37,534 nucleotides of DNA from NCBI GenBank assembly GCA_020859845.1, contig JAJBVL010000046.1:1-37534 (forward strand), written 5' to 3'. The position numbers and the translations under genes are program-made. The notes beneath the pieces are model-generated. The model was not told the DNA's origin and did not search any database. It saw nothing but the letters and a program-made list of their open reading frames with translations. The stretch's first letter is position 1. Every line of letters begins with the position of its first letter. This stretch comes from Bacteroidales bacterium. Its GTDB lineage: Bacteria; Bacteroidota; Bacteroidia; Bacteroidales; Muribaculaceae. Shown piece after piece: positions 13,591 to 21,400 of this stretch.

Positions 13591-15561
13591 CTACTTTTTG
13601 GCGGGGTCAACAGCATGCTTGACGGCCTCGGCGATGGCTTCAGCGTCCATCCCGCAGAGGCGATAGAGCTCATCCACCTTGCCTTGTGGCACAAAATTGT
13701 CGGGGACACCGAGACGCGCCACCGGCAGCGAACTATCGTGGGCGCTAAGCCATTCGATGACGGCGCTACCCATACCGCCTGTAACCATGCCATCCTCCAC
13801 GGTGACGATAGGCCGACCAGCGGCTACAACCTCCTGCATTATCTCATCGTCGAGAGGATTGAGGAAACCCATATCGTAATGGGAGGCCGAGATGCCTTGG
13901 CTCTTCAGTAGCTCCAAAGCCTTGGTCACTTCATCGGCTATCGGACCCAGCGACAGGATTATGGCATCGGTGCCAGAGGCCAGTCGCTCGCCCTTGCCGA
14001 GCTTTACTATCTCAAAAGGCTTGTCGAGACCCTGTTCGGGGCCGCGACCGCGAGGATAGCGAATGGCCATAGGGCCAGGATGCTGCTCGCGGCGCTCAGG
14101 GCTTTGAGCCGTGTAGAGGAGTTGGCGCAGGCGCTCAGGGCTACGCGGGGCTGCTACGAGCATTCCAGGGATGTTGCGCAGATAGCTGACGTCAAACACG
14201 CCATGATGGGTCACACCATCCTCCCCTACCAGCCCGGCGCGGTCGATACAGAAGGTGACAGGCAGCCCTTGTATGGCCACATCGTGGATAATATGGTCGT
14301 AGGCGCGCTGAAGGAAGGAGGAGTAGATGGCCACAAAGGGCATCATCCCCTCTTTGGCGAGACCACCAGCGAAGGTGACGGCATGGCCCTCGGAGATGCC
14401 CACGTCGAAGGTGCGCTTGGGAAACACCTCATAGAGTTTCTGCATCGACGTGCCTGAGAGCATGGCAGCTGTGATGCCCACTATACGGTCGTTTTTGGCA
14501 GCCAGCTCCACGAGCGTCGAGCCAAACACATCTTGATACTTCACACCCTGTCGGGGACCGCTCTCGCCCTTCATCTTGCCGCTCGCGGGGTCAAACTTTC
14601 CGGGGGCATGCCATTGAGCAGGATTTTTCTCTGCGGCCTCATAACCCTTGCCCTTCACTGTGCGCAGATGGAGGATGCGCGGGCCCTCCATATCCTTGAT
14701 ATCGTTGAACACACGGATGATGCGCGGCAGGTCGTGGCCGTCAAAGGGTCCGAAATAGCGTATGTTGAGGCCTTCAAAGATGTTTTGCTCCTTGGTGATA
14801 AGGCTCTTGAGGCTATTGTTGAAGCGCAGGATGGCTCCTTTGTTCTTCTCGTTGACCAAGTGGAGACTCTTCAGGCCCTTGTAAACCTTGTAGCGAAGGG
14901 CGTTGTAGCTTGGCGAGGTGGTGAGATGGGCCATATAGCTGTTGAGCGAACCTACGTTGCGGTCAATCGACATGTCGTTGTCATTGAGGATGATGAGCAG
15001 GTTGTTTTTGGAGTTGGCCGCATTGTTGAGTCCTTCAAAGGCCAGTCCACCACTAATAGAGGCATCGCCGATGACGGCCACTACGTTGCGTCGCGGTTCG
15101 TCTTTCTTGAGAGCGGCAGCCACCGACATGCCAAGGGCTGCCGAGATGGAGTTAGAGGCGTGGCCAGCGGTGAAGGTGTCGTATTCGCTCTCGTCGGGGT
15201 TGGGAAAACCGCTAATGCCGCCGAGGCGGCGGTTGGTGTGGAAACGCTCGGCGCGACCCGTCAGCAGCTTGTGGCCATAGGCTTGATGGCCCACGTCCCA
15301 TACGATGCGGTCGTAGGGAGTGTTGAATACATAGTGGAGGGCCACTGTGAGCTCCACGGCTCCCATGCTCGAAGCGAAGTGGCCAGGGTGTTGGGATAGA
15401 GAGTCTATAAGGAAATGGCGTATATCTTGACACACCTGAGGCAGCTGTCCAGGCTCCAGCGCGCGCAGGTCGGCTGGAGAATGGATGGCGCTCAGGAGAG
15501 GATACTTAGTCTCGTCGAGAGGCTTTACGCTATCATCAATGGGTACTTCGATTTTTTGCAT
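13591..15561 (-). CDS. dxs: 1-deoxy-D-xylulose-5-phosphate synthase
   Basis: Dxs condenses pyruvate and glyceraldehyde 3-phosphate, using thiamine diphosphate, in the first step of the MEP isoprenoid pathway. Visible motifs are WDVGHQAYGHKLLTGR, YDTFTAGHASNSISAALGM, the ThDP-binding GDASISGGLAFEGLNN with ILNDNDMSI, and in the Pyr domain VGISEGHAVTFAGGLA, holding the catalytic Glu. The C-terminal domain has ILSLGPIADEVTKAL and VTVEDGMVTGGMGSAV. I chose the ATG at 15561 (MQKIEVPIDD); the frame is open seven codons further, but only a TTG is available there. That start overlaps the end of the upstream small membrane-protein gene by 26 bp. The protein has 656 residues, within family range. The dxs-trkA-trkH order recurs in Bacteroidales as far as I recall. 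Confidence 0.95.
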   Translation of the reverse strand: MQKIEVPIDDSVKPLDETKYPLLSAIHSPADLRALEPGQLPQVCQDIRHFLIDSLSQHPGHFASSMGAVELTVALHYVFNTPYDRIVWDVGHQAYGHKLLTGRAERFHTNRRLGGISGFPNPDESEYDTFTAGHASNSISAALGMSVAAALKKDEPRRNVVAVIGDASISGGLAFEGLNNAANSKNNLLIILNDNDMSIDRNVGSLNSYMAHLTTSPSYNALRYKVYKGLKSLHLVNEKNKGAILRFNNSLKSLITKEQNIFEGLNIRYFGPFDGHDLPRIIRVFNDIKDMEGPRILHLRTVKGKGYEAAEKNPAQWHAPGKFDPASGKMKGESGPRQGVKYQDVFGSTLVELAAKNDRIVGITAAMLSGTSMQKLYEVFPKRTFDVGISEGHAVTFAGGLAKEGMMPFVAIYSSFLQRAYDHIIHDVAIQGLPVTFCIDRAGLVGEDGVTHHGVFDVSYLRNIPGMLVAAPRSPERLRQLLYTAQSPERREQHPGPMAIRYPRGRGPEQGLDKPFEIVKLGKGERLASGTDAIILSLGPIADEVTKALELLKSQGISASHYDMGFLNPLDDEIMQEVVAAGRPIVTVEDGMVTGGMGSAVIEWLSAHDSSLPVARLGVPDNFVPQGKVDELYRLCGMDAEAIAEAVKHAVDPAKK

Positions 15562-15715
15562 ACTTCTTATATAACGGTACAAACACGATGATGCCGGAGG
15601 CTACTATGACGAATAGGAGCCAAAGCGTGAGGGGTCGAGTGGTCAGCAACAGGTAGCAGAGCGCCAACCACAAGAGGGCGATACACGCCAATCGGAATTT
15701 CTGTGATCCAGTCAT
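15536..15715 (-). CDS. Small two-helix membrane protein upstream of dxs
   Basis: The 59-residue protein starts MTGSQKFRLACIA and contains two hydrophobic helices (about 9-24 and 28-46), ending with the basic tail YKKYAKNRSTH. It overlaps the dxs start by 26 bp and would be the first gene of the dxs-trkA-trkH operon. An upstream in-frame TTG at 15736 exists, but the ATG at 15715 is preferred. I recognise no family. The hydrophobic segmentation and coupled overlap argue that it is real. A role with the Trk transporter is possible but is guessed only from position. Confidence 0.6.
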   Translation of the reverse strand: MTGSQKFRLACIALLWLALCYLLLTTRPLTLWLLFVIVASGIIVFVPLYKKYAKNRSTH

Positions 15716-15782
15716 GCAATACGAAAAAGCAAACAATTATGCAAAGTACGGAAATTTTTTTTAATTATCGAAATCATTCCAC

Positions 15783-15790
15783 TAACTTTG
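15783..15790 (+). promoter_or_regulatory. Probable promoter -7 box for the ROK kinase gene
   Basis: TAACTTTG matches TAnnTTTG. The T-run at 15755-15762 is about 20 bp upstream, in place of a perfect TTTG. The leader to the ATG at 15874 would be about 77 bases. The 158-bp gap 15716-15873 also has to carry the promoter of the divergent dxs operon; on that strand only a short TACTTTG at 15743-15749 (one base short of consensus) is visible. Confidence 0.5.
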
Positions 15791-15873
15791 CAGAGTAATA
15801 ACACAGAATCCTCTCTCTTTACTCAAAAAATCTTTTTCTCCCCACAATCTCTTACCCCATCTCTAACGCGCCT

Positions 15874-16998
15874 ATGTATTATCACGACGACCGTATAGTG
15901 GTCACCCTCGACGCCGGTGGTACCAACTTCGTGTTTGGAGCCATGAAAGGCAACAAGTTTATCATCGATCCTATCTCGATGCCCTCCAATGCCCACGACC
16001 TCGACCTATGCCTCTCCACCCTGGTGGATGGTTTTGAGCAGGTGTTGTCGCTCCTCCCCGAGCGCCCAGTGGCTATTAGTTTCGCTTTCCCTGGGCCTGC
16101 CGACTATCCCAATGGCATCATCGGTGGTTGGCTCCCCAACTTCCCATCCTTCCGCGATGGTGTGGCTCTGGGGCCATTCCTCGAAGAGAAGTTTGGCTTG
16201 CCAGTATATATCAACAACGATGGCGACCTCTTTGCCTTCGGCGAAGCCATCGGCGGCATACTCCCTGAAATCAACAAGCGCCTCGAAGAGGCTGGTAGCG
16301 CCAAGCGCTACAAAAACCTGTTGGGCTACACCTTCGGCACGGGGTTTGGTATCGGTATGGTGATCGACCATCGTCTAAACCGCGGCGACAACTCGTGTGT
16401 CGAGACTTTCTGTCTGCGCAACAAGCTACATCCCGAAGCGTTTGCTGAGGAGGGTGTGGCCGTGCGCGCCATCAAGCGTGTGTATGCCGAGCAGAGCGGC
16501 GAGAATAATCGCGACCTCACACCCTACGACATCTATAAGATAGCCGAGGGAACCGAGCCTGGCGACCAAGAGGCAGCGCGCCGCGCGTTTGCCGAGTTGG
16601 GCGAGACGGCAGGCGACGCTATGGCCACGGCTGTGGCCCTCGTGGATGGCCTCATCGTGATAGGCGGTGGCATCACCGGCAGCCGCAAGTATTTTATGCC
16701 GGCGTTGCTGGCCGAGCTGCGCGGGCAACTCAGTTCGCTTAAGGGCGACGTGATTGACCGCGTGCCGATGAAGGTGTTTGACCTCGATGATCCGGCAGAG
16801 TTTGAGCTCTTTGCTCGCGGCGAGTCAAGGCCCATCAAGGTGTATGGGTCGGAGCGCACGGTGACCTACGACCCCATGAAGCGTGTGGGCGTGGCTATCT
16901 CCAAGCTGGGCGCCAGCAAGGCTATCTCGATTGGAGCTTACTCCTATGCGCTGGCCCAGCTGGATGCGGAGGAGCTTCGCGAGGGCCTTAAAAGCTGA
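15874..16998 (+). CDS. ROK family sugar kinase, divergent
   Basis: The N-terminal phosphate-binding motif DAGGTNFVFGAM, then ISFAFPGPADYPNG, YINNDGDLFAFGEAIGG (D116 as probable catalytic base), GYTFGTGFGIGMVID and LIVIGGGITGSRKYF place it in the ROK/hexokinase fold. Glucose, fructose, mannose or an N-acetyl sugar could be the substrate. Most ROK proteins then carry a GEIGH motif and a CxCGxxGCxE zinc site. Here that region is replaced by NSCVETFCLRNK (C175, E177, C180), so it is an atypical clade. The ATG at 15874 gives MYYHDDRIVVTLDAGG. The last codons (EELREGLKS, stop TGA at 16996-16998) run into a repeat element that also occurs after fmt. It may be co-transcribed with fmt, which starts 221 bp later. 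Confidence 0.85.
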   Translation: MYYHDDRIVVTLDAGGTNFVFGAMKGNKFIIDPISMPSNAHDLDLCLSTLVDGFEQVLSLLPERPVAISFAFPGPADYPNGIIGGWLPNFPSFRDGVALGPFLEEKFGLPVYINNDGDLFAFGEAIGGILPEINKRLEEAGSAKRYKNLLGYTFGTGFGIGMVIDHRLNRGDNSCVETFCLRNKLHPEAFAEEGVAVRAIKRVYAEQSGENNRDLTPYDIYKIAEGTEPGDQEAARRAFAELGETAGDAMATAVALVDGLIVIGGGITGSRKYFMPALLAELRGQLSSLKGDVIDRVPMKVFDLDDPAEFELFARGESRPIKVYGSERTVTYDPMKRVGVAISKLGASKAISIGAYSYALAQLDAEELREGLKS

Positions 16999-17062
16999 AA
17001 AGCTAAAAAGGCTAAGAAGCAAGGCTGGCCGTAAAAGGCTAAAAGCTAAAAAGGCTAAGAAC
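16969..17062 (+). repeat. 43-bp tandem repeat at the 3' end of the ROK kinase gene
   Basis: A 15-bp-type unit (GAGCTTCGCGAGGG, 16972-16985) leads into a 43-bp unit (16988-17030) and a diverged second unit (17031-17062), both made of AAAAGCT / AAAAAGGCTAAGAA blocks. The 33 bases at 16988-17020 are identical to 18229-18261 in the same orientation and to 18336-18368 inverted. The kinase stop codon lies inside the first unit. Confidence 0.88.
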
Positions 17063-17071
17063 CTCCCCCCA

Positions 17072-17181
17072 GCTGCGGCAGCTTATGTAGTGCGGCGCCC
17101 CTCCGCCGCTTATGTAGTGCGCCTGCCCTCAGGCGCCCATGTTTAACGGCTGCCTCAGCCGCCCAGGCGGCGAAGCCGCCA
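17072..17181 (+). repeat. GC-rich hairpin cluster between ROK kinase gene and fmt
   Basis: Several short perfect stems follow each other. GCGGCG (17092-17097) pairs with CGCCGC (17104-17109) around CCCCTC. GCGCCT (17119-17124) pairs with AGGCGC (17131-17136) around GCCCTC. CGGCT/AGCCG pairs around GCCTC near 17147-17161, and GGCGG/CCGCC around CGAAG near 17167-17181. The linker TTATGTAGTGCG occurs twice (17083, 17110). A related hairpin with changed stem but the same loop is at 37500-37517. The element lies 40 bp before the fmt ATG, and 17182-17219 is AT-rich leader. Confidence 0.8.
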
Positions 17182-17219
17182 AACCAATAAAGAGTAATCA
17201 ATCAAGTGGTTTCTATTTA

Positions 17220-18167
17220 ATGAAGATAGTTTTCCTCGGGACGCCTGATTTTGCCGTCCCATCCTTGCAGGCTCTCCACGAGGCTGGCTACGATATAGTA
17301 GGCGTTGTGACCATGCCCGACAAACCCGCTGGGCGTGGCCACAAACTCCTCCACTCCCCCGTCAAGCAGTATGCCGAGGCACATGGCCTGCGTCTCTTGC
17401 AACCAGTCAAGCTCAAAGACCCGGCCTTTGTGGAGGAGTTGCGGAGTCTGGATGCCGATCTTTTTGTGGTGATAGCCTTCAGGATGCTACCAGAGGTGGT
17501 GTGGACCATGCCTCGGCTGGGCACGTTTAACCTACATGCATCGCTGCTGCCGCGCTATCGCGGTGCCGCGCCTATCAACTGGGCCGTCATCAATGGCGAC
17601 ACGGAGACGGGGGTCACCACCTTCTTCTTGAAGCATGAGATAGACACGGGCGACGTGATACAGCAGGTGAAGGTACCTATCCACCCTACCGACAATGTGG
17701 GCGACGTGCATGACCGTCTGATGGAGCTGGGAGCGCGCCTAACCCTCGACACTGTGCGACGCATCGAGGAGGGCAATCTCACAGCCACTCCGCAGGATGA
17801 GTTGCTTCAGGGCGAAGAGCCGACGCCAGCGCCAAAGATTTTCAAGGAAACGTGCCATGTGGATTGGTCGCGCACAGCGCGCGAGGTGCATAATCTGGTG
17901 CGCGGGTTGTCGCCCTATCCGGCAGCGTGGAGCACGCTCACCGACGATGGTCGGCCGTATGGCGATGTGAAGATTTTCGCCACCCGCGTGGTGGATGGCG
18001 AGCCTATAGGAGAGCCGGGCACGGCTCGCGTTGACGGCGAGCGGTTGATAGTGGCGTGTGGCGACGGCAATCTGGAGCTGCTGGAGCTCCAGCTCCCCGG
18101 CAAGCGCCGCCTGGACACCGCCGCCCTCCTCCGCGGCCTCCGCCTCCACAACCCCCGCCTCGCCTAG
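17220..18167 (+). CDS. fmt: Methionyl-tRNA formyltransferase
   Basis: Fmt transfers a formyl group from 10-formyl-tetrahydrofolate to Met-tRNAi, making the bacterial initiator. The N-terminus IVFLGTPDFAVPSL is diagnostic. It is followed by VVTMPDKPAGRGHKL, then the formyltransferase signature NLHASLLPRYRGAAPINWA (catalytic Asn-His-Asp type) and IDTGDVI. The C-terminal tRNA-binding OB domain starts near residue 205 (VRGLSPYPAAW). The frame is open 27 codons upstream, but that part runs through the GC-rich hairpins, so I chose the ATG at 17220 (MKIVFLGTPDF), giving 315 residues, the usual length. The last residues are Arg/Leu-rich and precede another repeat block. fmt converges on the giant surface gene. 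Confidence 0.95.
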   Translation: MKIVFLGTPDFAVPSLQALHEAGYDIVGVVTMPDKPAGRGHKLLHSPVKQYAEAHGLRLLQPVKLKDPAFVEELRSLDADLFVVIAFRMLPEVVWTMPRLGTFNLHASLLPRYRGAAPINWAVINGDTETGVTTFFLKHEIDTGDVIQQVKVPIHPTDNVGDVHDRLMELGARLTLDTVRRIEEGNLTATPQDELLQGEEPTPAPKIFKETCHVDWSRTAREVHNLVRGLSPYPAAWSTLTDDGRPYGDVKIFATRVVDGEPIGEPGTARVDGERLIVACGDGNLELLELQLPGKRRLDTAALLRGLRLHNPRLA

Positions 18168-18228
18168 CAGCTGCGCGAGGGAGAGCTCCGCGAGGAGAAG
18201 CTTCGCGAGGGGAAGCTTCGCGAGGGGA
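18168..18228 (+). repeat. 15-bp degenerate tandem repeat after fmt
   Basis: Four consecutive units of the type (A/G)GAAGCTTCGCGAGG follow the fmt stop directly, the last two nearly identical. A single copy of the same unit is the coding end of the ROK kinase gene (EELREG). In both places the unit is followed by the 43-bp repeat, so the two form a composite element. Confidence 0.8.
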
Positions 18229-18411
18229 TTAAAAGCTGAAAAGCTAAAAAGGCTAAGAAGCAAGGCTGCTGGCCGCCTGGCCGGCAATGGATGCTTCTTA
18301 GCCTTTTTAGCTTTTAGCCTTTTACGGCCAGCGATGCTTCTTAGCCTTTTTAGCTTTTCAGCTTTTAAGGCCAACGATGCCTCTTAGCCTTTTTAGCTTT
18401 TCAGCTTTTAA
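18229..18411. repeat. 43-bp repeat array with a perfect 33-bp inverted repeat
   Basis: One copy at 18229-18261 faces three tandem copies in the opposite orientation starting at 18293, 18336 and 18379 (43-bp period). The 33 bases at 18229-18261 are the exact reverse complement of 18336-18368, and 18379-18411 differs by one base. Between them GGCCGCCTGGCCGGC adds a GC-rich tip. The array separates the convergent genes fmt and the giant surface protein and could act as a bidirectional terminator. RNA from either strand has T-rich arms. It starts 61 bp after the fmt stop and ends 11 bp from the stop of the opposite gene. Confidence 0.9.
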
Positions 18412-18422
18412 GGCCCGGTTTG

Positions 18423-21400
18423 CTAATTGATTCTGAACTTGAAGGTCTTGACAATGTAGTAGCCGGCGGGGAGGTCGGCGACACGAGTCTCCGACTCGTG
18501 GAGGGCGCGCACCTGACGCGCATAACGGCCCTGGATGTCGTAGACGGTGAGGGTGATGTCGTAGTCATACTGATTGTCAATCACCAGCTCGTTGTCCTCA
18601 ACCCGCATGGTGAGAAGCAACTCGCCTGCCTCATCATCGCCATCCTCATCCTCAACAAGGCTATCAACGCCTCGCGAAGCGATATAGAGCGGCTTAGTAG
18701 AGGCTACCGGCACCGCCAGATACGTGCGGAAGGGATACACCACATAGTCGGTCTTGCGCACCAGCGAACCAGCATTGTCCTCCTCGTCAATCACCACCTC
18801 ATTACTCTTGCTCGTGGCATGAGTAAACGTGCCCACATGGCTATATGCGTCATGAGAAAACGCCTTGGGCTGATTGTGGTCCGTGACGAGTATCTTCTGC
18901 CCCGGCGCCGAGTAGGTAATCACCTGACGCCCAGGACTCGACGTGTTGAACCTCTCTGCATAGAACTCGCCCGAGCAGTCAAACTCATAATACCTCTTGC
19001 CTGGGAAACTAATAATATAAGGATAGGTAGCCGTGATGTAAGGATAATCATCATAATCCACGCCCTCGGCTGTGTAGGCCGCAGCCTGCTTATCATGAGT
19101 GGCGCTGAAATTATAGTCGTCGCCGTAGAGCGTCGAGAAATAGAGGTTGGAGTAGTGGATATCCTCCGTGGACTCTTGAAGGTTGGCTATATGGTTGAAA
19201 GTGGTCCCTCCAAGGTCATCCTCCGAGCCAGGACGCACGAAGTAGGCCTTGTCGCCATCCACACCCACAAACTTACGCAACCAGTATTCATGGCTCTCAG
19301 CCTTGACATCCTTGCCGGCGTGAGTGCCATAGAAGTGGGTCATCTCGCCGTGGTCGTGGATAGTGCCCATCTCGGGATTCTCTATGGAGCCATAGACGCT
19401 CTTCACAGTGAACGGCAAGCAGAGACCTTCCCAAGCATCTCCACCCGTGGAGAACACCTCGGGAATACGGCTATACCACACCTTCTCGGTGACCGTGATG
19501 GGTATCGGGCAGTTGAAATCTTCCTTGTCCACCAACTGCAGATAATCGGTGGTAGAAGCTGCGGCCGTAGCGTCAATCACATGGCCATAGATGTCGGTAG
19601 CAGCCTTGTCGGTGTCGTATTTCCAGTCCTGCAACAGTCCGCCCGCGCCACTCATAGCCTCGGGGGCATAGATAAGCAGATTGCGAGTGACGGGGCTTTC
19701 TCCGAGGTCGACAGCAGCCTCTTCGATAGTAGCTGTAGTAAACGAGGTCAACCCAAGATTTAAATCTTCCTTATCGGGGAGGTCGAGCGCCGGAGCATAC
19801 CATATAGAGCGGTCAGTGCGCTCGTCGTAGCTCACGGAATAACCATCCTGATAGTCGCCCTTGTTATACTTACTTTCGCTATACGCCGCATCGCGCACGC
19901 CAACGAAGTCGATAGCCGTCAATGATGGCTCCACGGCAGCAGCGCCGAGGTTGAAATGGAAACCCTTATCCACCTCCGAGCCATAGAAACCCGAAGCACG
20001 ATACACTCGCTCGGTCTCAGAGATTGAGTGAGGCCACGGATCCTCCGTGCTGCCATAAGCCAAGTCTTGACCAAAGAAGATATAGTCAGTCGGGTAGACA
20101 GGGAGATAATATTGCTTGCCGTCTGCGTCAATCAGATTGTTGCCATTCTCATCAAGACCACGGAGCTCGTCGATGGGGTCGAGAGTGTTGTGCATCGTAG
20201 CATCAGCACCGGTGACACCCGCTGTGGGATAGGCGGTGGCGGTGATAGAGCTGCGCTTTTTGAGAAGGTCGCGATAGTTGGGCGTGGTGGCCGTGCGGAG
20301 GCTCCAGGGCGAGGAGTCGGCATCGTAGACGCGAGCGTAGCGATAGCTGCCATCGCGGTAATCATCGTTGATAGGAGCCACGAGGTTGCCATCTGGGGTC
20401 GATGTGGCCAGGTTGTAGCGCTTCTTGAGGTAGAAGTGGTTGAGATTGTAGGCCACCTTGCCATAGTCAAACTCATCCTTTGTGGCCACATACAGGCCAT
20501 CCACCTCGCCCTTGGTGGTGGAGGTGACAAACGAGTTGTAGACCACCCCATAGCCACGCTCCCCTATCAACTCGCCCTTTGAAATATCCGTGGAGTTGTA
20601 GAAGAAGCAGCTCTCAATAGTGCCCTGCTTAGAATGGTCGGTAGCGCCGTTGTAGCCAAACACCACGGCATTCTTTTCGGCGATGAAGCCAGTGTTGTAG
20701 AACGCCCCCTGGTTGTAGCCGAGGAACATGAGATTTTCACCCATATCTATCGAGTGGCCACCGCCATGGAATGTGCCGCGGAACACGAGATTCTCGACAG
20801 CCGAGGTGTTGCTCTTGGCTATCTCGGGCATCTTAAGGTCGTCCATCAAGTAGAACGTCAACCCTTCGCCATACTGAGGATTGATCTCAAGGCCATTCTC
20901 AGTCTTAGTGGTAGGAGCCGACTGAGCAGCCTCCAGCCACTCAAAGAAGTAGGCGAGGTCATCCTCATCCTCGATATAGATGCGCGAGCCAGCAGTAAGA
21001 GGAATGGTCTCCATCGTGGATAGACGATTAGTCTCGTTGATGGAGGGGAGCATACGGTGATAGTTGTGGACCGTGAGTTGCTGACGCTCTGGCGAATCCT
21101 CAGTTGGAGCCACCGTGTAGAGAGGTATCGGGCCACTATTGGTCACCACCTCGTAGATGAGATTCCAACCATCGCGATAGAGGTAAGCCGGGATATGCAC
21201 CTGACCATTGGAGCCGCCAAAGGTTTGGTCGGTGACATTCACCTTAGTTGCTCCAGTAGGATCTTGTATATACCAGTTGCGCCCCGTGACGGCCATATTA
21301 GCATCGTCGAGCTCGACATCCACACCAAAGTCGTTGGCGAAGATATACTCGCCGGGGAGAGCATCATTCTCTATCACAGGATTGCCAGTGATAACAGGGC

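Noticed and set aside
16883-17146. Lys/Ala-rich open frame (KAEKLKRLRSKAG type) after the ROK gene
   Set aside because: It translates the 43-bp repeat; the equivalent frames at 18058-18387 and 17739-18374 arise from the same repeat.
17139-17219. Earlier fmt start at 17139
   Set aside because: The extra 27 residues would be encoded by the GC-rich hairpin element and are not fmt-like; the family begins at MKIVFLGTP.
18420-19763. Long open frame on the + strand opposite the end of the giant gene
   Set aside because: It mirrors the coding frame of the giant protein, has no family signature, starts inside the T9SS domain region and follows the codon bias of the opposite strand.
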